NCBI RefSeq assembly: GCF_003573695.1 | Contig: NC_039360.1 | Location: forward strand, 66,217,911 to 66,281,910 | Direction: 5' to 3' | Source of the DNA: Papaver somniferum | Lineage: Eukaryota; Streptophyta; Magnoliopsida; Ranunculales; Papaveraceae | Length of the DNA stretch: 64,000 bases | Shown here: piece after piece, positions 23,427 through 36,603 of the stretch | Numbering within the stretch: position 1 is the stretch's first letter | Layout: each line of letters starts with the position of its first letter | The notes under the pieces: model-generated | What the model was told of the DNA's origin: nothing | Seen by the model: the letters and a program-made list of their open reading frames with translations, nothing else | Database searches by the model: none | Made by a program: the position numbers and the translations under genes

Positions 23427-24483
23427 TAAAGAGTTGTTCAATTGTTATATTCTCATAGAAGTATACAAGAACACAATTGAAGCAAAATCGGTTTGATTCA
23501 CTCGAATCAATTCATGAACATTATAGCCACGGTTTGCAAAGAATGCATTCCGTAATATATAAATGTATTAGTTCATGAACAAACCGATTTTAGAACTTCA
23601 ACCACTCAAGTATGCATACGGGTATGCATACCTAAGTAGTCAGTCTGAGTTTGAGTTCCCCAGTATGCGAACGGGAATGCATACCTTAGTACACTTCCAA
23701 AACCCAGCAGAAATTCCCGTACATATACCTTACGCAAGTATGCGTACCGGTACGTGTACTTGGTACCCGAAATTGCACAACTACAAGTATGCATACGAGT
23801 ATGCATACTATAGTTCCGGTCATGGATTACATACATGCAAAAAGGCATACTATGTTCATAATCCAATAGTTCTAAACTCTATTTCAATCATTGAAACTTT
23901 CTTAGAGGATGACAATAGCCGTTTTCACACACTATTAGCATCAAAGCAATTTTCAAGTTATTGAAATAATCATAACGAAACATTCCAAGTCTACACCAAA
24001 TGATTGTATCACACAAACCATGTAAGATGTTACTCGACGATTTTCACATGATCATCCTTTGACTTTCGTCAAGAATATAAGATGAACTTGGTTGAAGCGA
24101 AATCTTACCAACACATATTTCGAGAAATATGTAAGCGAGTTAAACTCAACTCGAAATCTCAAATGTGCATAATCGAATACTATATAGTAATACGAATTTT
24201 GTTTCAATATAGGAGATAGAGTAGAAATAGACTTTTCAAGTGATAGATGAGTTTTAGTCTCCACATACCTTTTGTTTCTGAAGTTCCACAAGCTCTCCTT
24301 AGTAGTCCTTCATCTTCAATTGATGAACGCCGTGAAGTCTAATGCTCAATTACACAATCTATCCTAGTCCGAGACATTACTATTAGTAGATTATAAATCA
24401 AAACTTATAGTTTTGATCACTAACATTGACAAACAAGCTTGAGATAGCAACGCTTGCGAGTTCGACCGAGCAGTGCTCTAACA
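23427..24483 (-). mobile_element. E4: LTR fragment of an E1-related element, minus strand
   Basis: Read on the minus strand, the segment begins TGTTAGAGCACTGCTCGG at 24483 and follows the first ~1 kb of the E1/E3 LTR, including the GATTCACTCGAATC region near 23495. It ends abruptly at about 23427 inside E2 sequence. Instead of the GTTCGCGGAC-type motifs of E1 and E3 it has repeated GTATGCATAC-type motifs at 23600-23820. Confidence 0.75.
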
Positions 24484-25500
24484 GCAGAAGTATTTCCCTT
24501 GTTACCTTCATTTCCTTGACCTTCTCCTTCTCTTTGTATCTTTGTCTCTCTGTTCTCTGTGTCGGAGGTTGTGGTCCCCTTGTTACCTACACCCAATTTT
24601 TTGTGGCATGCTCGAGGTTGGGGAGTTTTAGCATTAAAAGGAGTTACTCTCATAAACCTCTTCTTACTCTTTTGAGTTACAACTCTACCTCCATCTTTGG
24701 TTTGATTCATAACACAAAGTAGAAAATGTAATTAATATTAAACATCCAGCCAAAAAAACTAGCTTCGGCTAATAAAACAAGGGTTCAGATGAACAATTGA
24801 TAAAAGTTCGCCTACATGATTCGGTTGATAACCCTAAATTAATATGTGAATAACAGAAGAGTGTTCGACTAATAACGGGAGATCAGTTATTGGACAAACC
24901 TATGCCTAGTATTTTTATGAAACTCAAGTCAGAAGTTCGGCTGAACTTTAGCAACAATTGAATCAGTGAACTTTAGTTTATTCCTATATACATAAACTTC
25001 GGTTGAAGATTATGTATTTAATTTAACGATCTTCTACACTAATAACTAAGTTCGATTGACAAATTGATGTTCTATATCAGCCGAGTTGTTCTTCTGAAAT
25101 ATATAAAATAATGAGAACGAAGGTAGGTTCGGCATATACTATTTGTGACATTCTGAGCCGAATCACACTATAAAAACCTTAATTTCATCCATGTATACCA
25201 TTTTTATCGATCAAACAAAATAAAAACAAGAAGGGTTTGTTAGAAATACCTTCTAATATAAATTCTCGAGCAATCGGGATTTGCATTTCGCTCTCCAACG
25301 TCGCTCACTTTGATTTGGGATTCACTTGCTTGATTACTTGCTTGATTGAATTGGATTCAAACATGTGGATCATGAAGTAAATTTCTAACGCAAAGCTTCG
25401 TTCTACTCATCATTCTATAGTTGTGATTTTAATCGACGATCAAAAATTTGTCACTGAACGATTGATCGACAACGGAATTATTTTCTTCCTATCGGCTGAT
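24484..25500 (-). other. Possible broken gene: ORF fragment cut by E4
   Basis: A minus-strand frame begins MNQTKDGGRVVTQKSKKRF near 24710 and reads basic, then Gly/Glu/Asn-rich sequence before entering the E4 LTR at 24483. Farther upstream, near 25290, MQIPIAREFILEG followed by GTATTTC could be a first exon. No family is recognised. It may be a plant gene or transposon gene broken by the retroelement insertion. Confidence 0.25.
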
Positions 25501-25941
25501 TTTGTTTTTGGTTTTGGTTTTGACCATTTTAAGTTTATATTTTTGATTTAACAGAAGGACGTTTTTGTACCTTAAACTATATAAGGGTAACTTGGTCATT
25601 TACATGCAGCTGGACAGCCCTTATACACCTTAGCTAGGCCAGTCATTTCGTCGTGCTGACAATGTCAATTCCAGCATTTTGCAGAAAACTTCTTTTTCAG
25701 TCTATTTTTGTGCTGATAATAGTGGGACTTTTCATAGGGAATTTCACGCTCCCTATATAGAAAATGTCATTCGACATTGGATCATTTACAAACCAAAACA
25801 GGGTACAATAATGTGGTCAAAATAACACTTCATAACCGGCAAAACCAAAACACACATATGGCTTTATATATCTTCTTTGTTACTAACAGATTTTCCTAAT
25901 ATTCTGTGCTATAGACTCTATCAATTACTTCAGTTTTCGTC

Positions 25942-28900
25942 TCATGGATCAGGGAGAAGTTTGCCTTGGGAGGAATATTCTCTAGTATCATCGTCATCAC
26001 CATCATATTCATCATCTTCGTCATCTTCTTCGTCTTGGTTGTATAACAATGAGGAATTAACCAACGGACCATCATTGGATCTACTCTCTGTATGAGTCTC
26101 TTGAGAAGCACTTGAAGCTTGTGTCTCGCTATCATATGAGCGCCTCTCAAATGCCCTTAGTCTCATTTCGTCAGCCTTTGAGTTTCGCCCCACTATTGGT
26201 GCTTGGACTGGAATACGGCCTTCCAGCATGCTTACAACGGAAGACATAAGAGGCCGAAGACTTGGGGATGGGTTGGTGCATAACAAAGCTATGTTCAACA
26301 TTTTCAGAGCCTCTTTTTTCGAGTACTTTGATCCCAGAACCGGGTCTACAAGGTCGAGTAGATTTCCCTGCTCTTGTAGTACATAAGCCTGCAAATATCC
26401 AAGAGAAGATGGTTAATTTCGCTGTCACTTTCCTGTCATCATTCTATTTGTCTATGCTAAGGATTATGATTAAAATAGTTGAAATAACAATAGCCCTAAA
26501 ATCTTTAATGCTTTCATGACATGCAAGTGCTATAACGCATATATAATCTTACCCAGTCAAGAAGATAGACGAACTCCTCCTTTGGCCTGTAATTTGTGTT
26601 GCTCTTCCCACTGACGATTTCTAAAGCAATGATTCCAAAGCTGTATACATCTGCTTTGTACGTCAAGTAACCCCTCATTGCATATTCTGGAGCCATATAA
26701 CCTCTACAAGTAATAGACAGCATAAATCACATGATGAGTAGATTATAGGTGAATTAAGCAGTCCAACTCTTGGCCTGTAATGATGAGGCAAATTACCCCC
26801 TCATTTCTACCTCCTGAAGTTCAAACTTTTACGACCCATTTTTTTTTCATATTCAAGCTAATGACCACTCTAACAAACAACAGACACACTAAATGAACTA
26901 ACGATAACTAACATAGGATAAAAAAGAAAGGTAGGGGGAGGGAAAATCGACTTACATAGTTCCTGCTATTCGTGTACTGATATGAGTGTTCTCGTCCTCG
27001 TCAAGTTTAGCCAAACCAAAGTCAGATATTTTAGCAGTGAGATCTTTATCAAGCAGCACGTTTGTTGCCTTTATGTCCCTGTGAACTATCTTCAGTCTTG
27101 ATTCTTCATGAAGATAAGCTAAACCTTTTGCTATCTCCAGGCAAATCTTATGCCTTGTTGGCCAGTTCAAATTCAGTCGCTGTTCTTCTTTACCTAAGAT
27201 GGTGACATTTCTAATAAATTAGGTTATAAATTGTGGTATGGACATTCTGGAAATCCAGAGACTGTTTTGTAATGCCCCTTTGAACATTATGTTGTAGAAA
27301 CCGCCTAAAAAGGCATAAATGGACATCAGCAATGAGCACATGTTAATGGTTGAACATGGTACCGACTCTGAAAAGTGTTTTTACTACGGTATTAAAATAG
27401 GGAGTCAAGGTGCTTACCAAATAGTGCACGTGCAAGGCTATTATTTTCCATGTACTCATAAATTAGCAATAGCTGGTTTCCTTCAATACAACATCCAAAA
27501 AGCTTCACAAGGTTCTGGTGTTGTAAAGCAGAAATCATGCCAATCTCATTGATAAACTCGCGATTGCCTTGCTTGGATTTAGAAGAAAGCTGCTTCACAG
27601 CAATTATTGAACCATCATGCAATTGACCCTGATATAAGAAAAATGAGTTTTGATAAGATTCTTTGACAAAACAGCAACGTAGAACCTGGAAATAAAATTC
27701 TTAATTACCTTATAAACCGGGCCAAATCCACCTTCACCTATTTTGTTAGCTGGGTCAAAGTTGCCAGTTGCTGCTTTAATCTGTCTTAAACTGAAGTAAC
27801 CCGTTTGTGATTCTATTCCTGCTCTGAGTTCTGCCAGATGAGAAAAAAGAGAATGAAATACAATTTAGCCAAGAACCTAGCATCTCTATTTCTTAATACC
27901 ATTCTAATCTGTATATCAGACCACAGTTACAGGAAAAAGTAGAAAAAGGAAAAAAACTTTTGTTTTTCTCTTTTAAAGCAATATATAATCTTCCTGTTTG
28001 TTACTGTCCCCAGATAAATTATACAATGTTATACTAAAGTGAAGACTATCTTCATACAATTGAAGGCGACCGCATAAACTTTCACAGTATTCATTCTATT
28101 TCAACTTCAAATATCTTGTATAACGCAAACTAGCGCCACACTAAGCAGGAAAAAAAAAACTAGAACAACTCAACTGCAACCTTGAAATTTTCATACAAGT
28201 GAAGGTATAGTGAACGAATAAGTTCTTTATCATTTTCACTAACCTTTGTTCTCAAGGTCCTTTCCTCCTAGGTAACCTTTCTTCCGGAGAGCTGCCAATA
28301 TTAGTAACACTAGTACACACGCAGCAGCTACAATGCCAAGAATAACTCCAATAGACATGCGACCTGTGTCCGTTCCGGGATCGAAGTCTAACAAAAGAAG
28401 AAACCATCAAGTATTGATCCAAGATAACAAAGAATATGGAGGACAGAGCCAAATTTCTGGATTAACTTACTTGGTTTGACTGTTATTGCTGAAATTAAAG
28501 GTCCATAAACACTTCTGAATGGAATGGAAGAAGTTCCTTTCCCTCTCCAGAATAAGTGAATCTCAAGAGTGCCATTAGTAACATCAATGTTAAGTTCTTT
28601 AGTTACTCTCTTACCGACCCCTTTAGCCTCCTCTGCAATATTAAAGTCCTTCAAGAAACTTTTTCCCTACAAGTAGTATATCAAAACAATGTCTCGTAAA
28701 GCCCGATTGAACAATCAAAAAAAGGATTGATTTGGAACCAATTGTCAAACAGTCTCAGCAAAGAATTTGATCCAGTGATAAAAGGATGATCCATTCAAAA
28801 GAATGACGCAGACTTGCCAACACTCACTTGGATTGATACATCAAAAATGCGTTTCCCAGGAATGTTATTTGGTTGGTTAGCAGGGAACATTATTTCAGCA

Positions 28901-31900
28901 AAGTGAAGTGTCACATTATAATTTCCTGGGCGCAAACACAAGCCGTAGTACTTCAGAGAGACAGGGGCAAGGCGAGCTGTCGTATACAAGTCTGCTGCTG
29001 TCATGTTTGGGCTAGATTGAGCAGAATATATTGCCGTCTCATTTCCTATGTAGTTCCCCATAGTGCTAGAAGCCCATTTACCATTAGACCAGAAAAATGT
29101 TGATGGACCCATTGTTGATAAGTCTGCTTCATATTCGTTGCCTTCAAAATTCACAGCTGGTCCACCACAATTGATGAACAATGAAAAATCTGCAAGGATA
29201 ATGATAATGTGATAATTTGCATGTGTTGATGTGGAAAAACATAACGCTTTTCTTTTTTCGAAGAGCTCAGATCAGTCAGACATTAGTAACAAGCTTATCT
29301 ACCTACATTTGGGTTTTAAGGAACAGGGTAGATCCTTCTTCAAGCACCAAGGAGTTCTGCGAAATAAAGATTTGGTTATTTTATTTCTTCTGGTTAGTAA
29401 GTATGTACAAAAACAAGAACCATGTGTAGTCAAAAAACTTACGACTTGTCTTGCCGTGATGAAAAACTAGATATTTTATTCCTGTTAGATCATCAAATAA
29501 AGAATGGTATTACATTTTAATATTTTATACAAAACTAACTTTCCAGTGACAAATAATTAATTGAAATTGGACTTACAAGTTCGATTCCTGACAGCTGGAT
29601 TGAGCAGATCCTGTGAAATTGTTGTAAGATATATCACTGCAAGACAGATTGACACACCCAGTCGTATTTATGAAGTGCACAAAATGTTTTACCGCACACA
29701 CAGATTAGGAGCAGATAAATACATACAAGTTCCTCTTTGTGTTAACTATCCACGACGGTATGGGTCCAGTCAGTGAGTTATTGGTGAGATACCTACATTC
29801 AAGAACAATATCATTTTCAACTCACCAATCATAAGGACCCAAAATTTGAGTCGACTTTATTGAGTATAAGATTTTTTTGGAAGGATTTCTTAGAGCAAAT
29901 TTACTTACACGAACCGCAGTTTTTCAAGCTGTTGAAGATTGTCAGGGATAGTGCCATCCAATCTGTTAAAGCTCAAATCCCTGTAATATGAAACTCTCTA
30001 TAGTGACGATGGCAGACAAGATATTCAACTTCCTACCCCAACCAGAAACTGATTACTTTTTTCAGATATTAGGTGAAAATAATCACAAAAAAGGAAGGTA
30101 ATTGATATAATAAAAGACACAGTCGGTACATATAAAATCATGTCTTAATGCGTGATCACTCAAAACTGGGAGATATGAGAGAAATCTTTGATGTTTTTGT
30201 TAAATCAAGGTGTAAAGAAAAATCTAATACAGATATTTTGAAGTGAAATATGAATAATTGGTATTCTATCCAAAATTCCGAACTGCCAAAGAAACTTACA
30301 TGTTGTCGAGATTTGTCATCATCAGTCCAATATATTGTGGGATAGAACCACTAATCAAGCAATTTCTCAAGACCCTGTCATTCATTTGAAAAAGTTTTTT
30401 TATTTTAATTCGCTGAAACTACAAAAGATTGGTTAGTATAAACGATAAAGACATGCAGTGAAGCATCTGCGTTAACCACAATTAAACTCACAAATCTCTC
30501 ATGACTGTCAAATCCTTCAAATCTGGGAATTTTTGCGTACTGGGTCCCTTCAAATCAGAGATTCTCCTGAAATAAATTTGCATCGACTTAAAAGGATGAG
30601 CTCATCATTCTTGAATTCGACAGTCAAAAGGAAGATCATTTGAGTAAACATTTGGAAGTCTTAAAAGGGTGAAAGTGGGCTTACAGTATAGTTAAGTTCT
30701 TCAAAAGGGATACGGCAGAAGGAATGGGTCCCTCCATGGATGTGCCTTGCATTTCTCTGGAAAGCTTATCATAAATCAAATCAGACTTCAAGCTAGGAGC
30801 TTTTGCTTTTACGAATCAAAACATAATTCGTAAGTATTATACTCACAGCCGGCTGAGTTGTGTCCAATTCCCAATAAACTCAGGTATATTGCCAGAGATA
30901 CTAGTCCCATCTATCCTACTGCAAAAAGCAACTGAATTCAATGTACTTAATTTAAATGAAAGATACAGCTTAAACAAACCCATAAAACTCTATATGTCAA
31001 TTGAGTTTACATACAAATCTCTCAAGTTCTTCAAATCACCAAATTTTTGTGGTAAGGTTCCCGTGAAATTGTTCCCCGATAAAAGTCTGCGGAAATACGA
31101 AGAGCATACCAAGTGAGTTCAACATTTAAAGGTGTAACTACTCTAATTAGCTCGACTATTTGGAGCAACATAACTAATCAAATAGGTAAATGAGACTGTA
31201 ACTTCTAGAATTTATGATCAATGTTGTAAGTGAACGAAAGTACTCTTACAATCTTCGCAAACTTTTCAGATTGCTAAGAGCTGGAGGAAGAGGTCCATCA
31301 AGCTGATTATCTTGTAAGTTCCTATTGCAGACAAATCTTGTTAAGTACAAATTATAAAAATAAAAATAAATATTTAATTTCCGAATACAATCAAAATTTA
31401 ATCACATCTTACAGCTCATGCAGTGTGATAATGTCACCAATTTCCTTCGGAATTGATCCACTAATGCTGTTTGCCAATAGAGACCTGCAACCAACAAATA
31501 GTTTAGGATGTATAAATATAAATGATTAGTATCCAGAGTAAGTGAAGAATCCAAACAATGTAATACATTAAAATCTTACACGATTGTGAGAGGAAGGGTA
31601 GACCAACTCTTGGGAATGGTTCCATTCAGATAGTTACGACTTAAATCGCTGTTAAACAGAGAGAAATGAACCATATTAGTCACTGACATCAACAAGACAC
31701 AGAAAGAGAGATGATCATGGCAATGGAAAAAAAATGATAACCCACTATATGATTGAAAATTTGGAACTGAGTTTAATCAAGTTACAGTTTATTACTATGC
31801 CTAGGATTACGAGAGCTACTGCGTATGCGATATTTTTTTCTGAGAGGATTTTGAACTGAAGTGGAGACAGGTCTGAACTCCATGTTCTCTACAAGAATCA

Positions 31901-33869
31901 CAGATTTGCACTGACATAGGTGCAGTTGGCTCAGACGGACGGCAATTTACCAACCAAGCCGCAGCACATTATCCATGAACAAACTTCATTAGGCAAACTT
32001 CGTTCGCAAAGCATTTGAGTGAACTAAAGGTACGCTCTATCATAACATCCACCTTGAGAGCAAACAGTCTTTATGAGGCATCTCATCAAACAGTTCTTGT
32101 GCATGAAAAAAATAGACACTTATAGTGTCACAACTTACATTTCCTGGAGAAAAGGAAGATTGCCGAATTCTTGAGGTAGAATTCCAGTTAAGTCGAGACC
32201 TTTGAGTTGACTTGAAATGAAAAGAAGACCCCTTTCAGAAATTATACACAATAATAATTATAAAGAGATGAAGAGTTGAGTCACGAGGCAAAGGGATATT
32301 ACATGTTTGTGATATGGCAAATTGAAGAAGAGTTGTAACTACAATTGCAGGTAACATTACTTAAGATATCTTTAGTAAAGGTCACATTAAGAACTCCACT
32401 TCGAGTGCATGAATTTTTGTTGACATTCTTCCAATATGTAACGTTTATCTTTGTAGAGATATTCTTTAGTGCTTGCACTGCAATTGAAGTTTTTGGGTTA
32501 GCAACACAATATTGATAAAAGTTAGTATTAGGTTTCTTTTAACATTCGGTTAGGTAAAGCAAACCTTTTTTTTTACTAAGTCATTATTTACCAAGGGTAT
32601 AACGACTTTCAAACTTTGAAAGCCATCATTAAACGGTGCTGCTTGCTCTAAATAGTTACATACACAAACCTACCTAACACATGGGGAGTGGGGGGAATAA
32701 AGGTCGGTCAAAGATTCTACTGTAGAAACCATCGATTCTTAGCTGAGGAGATTCAATGCAAGTCAAAGGTCAGAGGAGGCAACGTAGCCATCTACAGTTG
32801 TTCAACATCCACTTAGCAACTCTAACCTCCAACTGTATTTTGAAATTTTAATATTTTCAGGGCTATAAAATTATTGATTTTCTTGTGCTCGGTCGCTCGA
32901 TCAATAGGAAATTCTTAAATGCACCGAAAAAGAAGAAATACCAGCGTAGAAATCTTTTCTATCTCTCTTCTCTATTGCCCAAAAGAAAAATGAGAATAGC
33001 GACGTGTACCAAAAATTCAAAGATAGCAAATTGCTCGACAGCCACAGTTCATATGATGGGATCTAGCTAGAAGACCAAACGTGTCTGTTCTTCAGAACTG
33101 ATGCTTGTACCACTACCGATGAACTGATATCTTTTGTTCTTTCTTGTTCATCCAATGTTTTTACGGAGTTTCTGTGGGACCCACAATCTCTGAATCAGAT
33201 GAAGATGATAACATTATCTTATTATACTTAAACCCTATATTCAACTAATTAAGGCATGGATAGATGACGTACTAACTAACTACTAGTATCACTACTGTCT
33301 TTGACTCGGAACATACTGTATTATGCTACTGTGGTATCAGAACCTCTGAAAATCTGAACTGCTAAGTTTTTTTCCAACAAAGAAAAGAATTGGATTGATC
33401 AAAGCATGATACAAAAACAGAGAAAGGTTGAGCTGAAAACTCAACTCTCAATCTCAACCTCCTATCCTGATATCTAAGACCCAACGGGACTGAACGTACA
33501 GCTAATTAAGTTTGCCATCTCAAAAGCAAACATCAAAATTTTGAAAGAAAAAAATTATCACAAGATACAGTCATGAGTGCCCCTGATTTTCTTTGTGAAG
33601 TTGTCAATTATTGAAATTAATGTGGTAATAAGAAGAAGAATAAAGCTCTGATTTTCTAAATATTTTAGTTATGTTTTCATTGAACCGAGGCACTAGCAGT
33701 CGATATGGGAAATGGTTAATTAATCAAAAACAACAAGGAAATTAGTAATGACTACGTTACCTTCATCATCAGGAATTACTTGAGCTTCAGATCCGAATTC
33801 TCCATAGAAATTTAACAAAAGAAACAGAAGAACTAGAAGAGCTGAGATTTTTGGAACTGCTAATTCCAT
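25942..33869 (-). CDS. LRR-malectin receptor-like kinase (LRR-VIII-2 type), intact, 24 exons
   Basis: Plasma-membrane receptor kinase with extracellular repeats and a cytoplasmic Ser/Thr kinase. Exons on the minus strand, all with GT/AG and matching phases: 33761-33869, 32303-32477, 32139-32210, 31580-31648, 31413-31484, 31250-31321, 31015-31086, 30847-30918, 30685-30756, 30492-30566, 30300-30374, 29909-29980, 29727-29792, 29577-29636, 29443-29466, 29307-29356, 28828-29189, 28471-28666, 28244-28387, 27709-27830, 27418-27628, 26956-27193, 26553-26703, 25942-26388. They give 1025 residues, the usual family length. Signal peptide about 1-29; LRRs about 95-378, mostly one 72-bp exon each; malectin domain about 404-588 ([23 protein letters not shown]); membrane span about 601-622; kinase from about 667 with the glycine loop 668-675, Lys689, Glu705, HRD 785-787, DFG 805-807 and APE at 831-833. 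All catalytic residues are present. I chose the Met at 33869 because it directly precedes the signal peptide. The order matches Arabidopsis At1g53430/At1g07650-like kinases; the ligand is unknown. The acidic C-terminal tail is unusual. Confidence 0.95.
32478..33760 (-). other. Intron 1 of the receptor kinase (1283 bp)
   Basis: It joins the signal-peptide exon to the first ectodomain exon; joining rebuilds the valine codon of DDEVQALKN. The plus frame at 32885-33070 within it has no homologue. This is the longest intron of the gene; the next is intron 3 (31649-32138, 490 bp). Confidence 0.85.
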
Positions 33870-34903
33870 TTTGTCCTTCAAAAACAGTAGTAAACTATTT
33901 CTTTCTGTTCTAATTAACTTAGGCAAGAGAAATTAAGTGGTGCGGATTGCAGCATTCGAAACTTGAAAGAGTAAGAGAATCGTGGTTGGCTGCTGCTGGC
34001 TTTGGCTAATAAGAATTACAGTTCAATATATCTATCCTTTTCTCTTGCTCTGTCTGCATCTCCTGTTTTGATTTTGTCAAACGCGTAGTCTTAAATACAT
34101 CTAGCTAAAATTAAAGTTAATAAAGCGCAGGAAGTACATTTTGATTTTAGCTAACTCTCGGTAATAAAGGATCAGAATTATTGAACAACGGTGGGCACCC
34201 CCCACCACATGATTCTTTTCCTCATTTACAAAAGGGCTTATCATTTTACCTTCTTTTCTTTTCAATGCATGTTATCATTTTACTTTCTACTGGTTATATT
34301 AAGAGGGATTTCTCCGTTGAAATTTGGGTATCAGATGATGAAAAAAGTTAAAGAACATAAGAAAAAAAAATGTTGTAAAAGGCCATGTGATTCATTTAAG
34401 CAATATTTAGACCTTTCCTGAATAATTTGGGGAATAAAATCGATCAATGAAACAATGTTTTCAGGATAAAATGAAGCCATAACAGCATTAATGGGAAAAA
34501 GCATATGCAATCTCCTTTGACCCAACCAATAACACACACATATCAGATTTTGGTGATGCTTGGAGAGAAAAAAAAATCAGAGATTTTGATGTGTTGAAAT
34601 GGGAAAAAGCATCTCCAATTTATCATCTACAACAAACGCCTTCGAAATACATCCAATAGTAGTGTCTCACGGAAGAAACACCTTATGGAAAGAGACAAGT
34701 TTGTAATATTCTCTGGTAAACTGAATTATGTTTTCAAACGTTGACATAAATATCCAACACTTTCTAGGGCATTCTTTCTAGACAAACCACCCCCAAGCTC
34801 TCTCGAAAGTTGGAACCCCCAATGAATTGAGATGACGAACCCACTGGGAGTTATTGATCCACATAAAAACTATCGTGGCCGACCAAAATATTTTGCATGT
34901 AAA
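33870..34903. other. Upstream region of the receptor kinase
   Basis: The promoter of the minus-strand kinase should lie here. Just upstream of the start the minus strand has pyrimidine-rich leader-like sequence, and TATA-like TATTGAACTG/ATATATTGA lies near 34020-34032, but no transcription start can be fixed. Beyond that, nothing is recognised. Confidence 0.35.
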
Positions 34904-36191
34904 GTTTTGGACGAGTCCGACTTTGTGCACCCAGCTTTAACCGGAGCGCACATTCCTCCTTTCTTGATAAGATGCCTCAATTGATGGAATTTATATTGCC
35001 ATTTTGTTTTAATTTTTGATATATTTTTATTTTCGATATCTTGTTTGTCTAAGGTCTGGTTTTAAAAATTTCAACCATCGTCCATTTTCCTCATCATAGA
35101 TACTTTAAACGCATCCAAGAGTAAACTCATGCGATTTTTTGATTAAGGAATTCAATGAGTGTATTAAAATCTTAGAAGAATCGAAATTCGAAAACTAAAT
35201 CACAACTTACAAACTCAAAACCTCTGTGACCGAGAATGACAGTTGTCAAAGATGCAAGTATTGTCACTAAATCACAAACTTTTGATACGGATGTAAACTT
35301 AATCAAATAATGATTAGGATTTAACATATTCCTAATAATGTATGATTCTCTGAAATTCTCAGCGCCTATCATTGATATTATAATTTATGGGCGAGTGGGT
35401 GTTGAGAAAAATGAAATAGCGATATGATTCTGTGAAAAATTGATAGGAGATATTGTGTAAGACTCCAGATAATAAACATGGGTTGAGAAGATTCAATAGG
35501 GTAAAGAAATATGAATTGGAATCCAAAGAGTTACACCTTCAGATTAATCATCCACAAATTTTTTGCTTGTCGATATCTTAAAATAACAGAATCATCTCTT
35601 TCTAAAGTGTTGTGGTATATGTTATATGGATGTCATTGCTATTATGTATGCATCATCGGTAGGACCACTGATATATATATATATATATATTCTCATGCAT
35701 TCTCTAACCTTTGAATGATATCAAATAGTTGAACTAAATCGCGTTGACTGGTGAATACATGATCAAAACCAATAACAAATTGTCAGAAGATGATCAGAAT
35801 CCATAGAACTGATAAATACAGAAAATTAACGCAGGAATGGAAATTATCATATCAATATTAGTTGTATATGTTTTTCCCATTTAGTTCTGATCAAAATCTG
35901 TGAATTGTGATATTCAGTTCTTCATTGTCAATGAAGAAGGTTCACTGGAGATTGGGATAGAGAGAAACTGAGAAGTATTGAAGACGAAGAAGAAAGAGAA
36001 AAAACAAAGAAAAGAGAGGATATATTCTCCACAATTGTGTATTTCCTTTTTCTAACTACACATACGAAGTATACAAAAAAAAATTCGAAAGAATATAAAT
36101 TTCTAAACTGAGTGAAACCTCTGTTAAATCCAACCAATCATGTGGGGAGGAATGTGCACCCACGGGTGCACAAAGTCGGACTCGTTTTGGA
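34904..36191. repeat. Inverted repeat pair around 1.2 kb
   Basis: The plus strand at 34904-34959 has ACGAGTCCGACTTTGTGCAC and then GCGCACATTCCTCC. The reverse complement appears at 36146-36191 with the same two blocks in the same order, separated by a shorter gap. The right arm contains the palindrome GTGCACCCACGGGTGCAC (36155-36172). Between the arms are a (TA)n run near 35669-35690 and purine-rich sequence without a gene. It could be two inverted insertions of one repeat or the ends of one element. Confidence 0.5.
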
Positions 36192-36603
36192 CAATTATTA
36201 TAAACTTTGTGGGGATAATTTGTTTAGAAATATTATTGATATAAGAAATAAAATTTGTCAAAAACAATGTAGTAAAAATTGGAAAGTAACAATACAAAGA
36301 AAAGGGTCTTCGCCTCACGTTCCTTTTTCACTATCGGAGACTTGGTCTACGACTTGGACCAAATAAATTCTAGTTTTTGAGAGTCAAACCTACTCGATTA
36401 AAAAGATTTAATTTAATTTGGTACTAAAGAAGTACGAAAAAAAAAACACTACAAAGATTATGAAGAAGATTTACCACGGATTCAGTGTTGGATCAAGCTA
36501 GTTGAGTTTATTTCTTCAATTGCTCAAGCTTTAAGTGCTACTAGACTGGTCAAAGTAAATAATTCTCATGCATTCTTGATATTCCTTTAGGTTATGTAGA
36601 TTA

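Noticed and set aside
25877..26095. Plus-strand Ser-rich frame
   Set aside because: Antisense shadow of the last receptor-kinase exon; the serines mirror the Asp/Glu-coding repeat.
27319..27552. Plus-strand 77-codon frame
   Set aside because: Overlaps kinase exon 21 on the other strand; no independent support.
33870..33926. Upstream Met (33926) as start of the receptor kinase
   Set aside because: It would place a basic 19-residue stretch before the signal peptide; the Met at 33869 gives a normal secretion signal.
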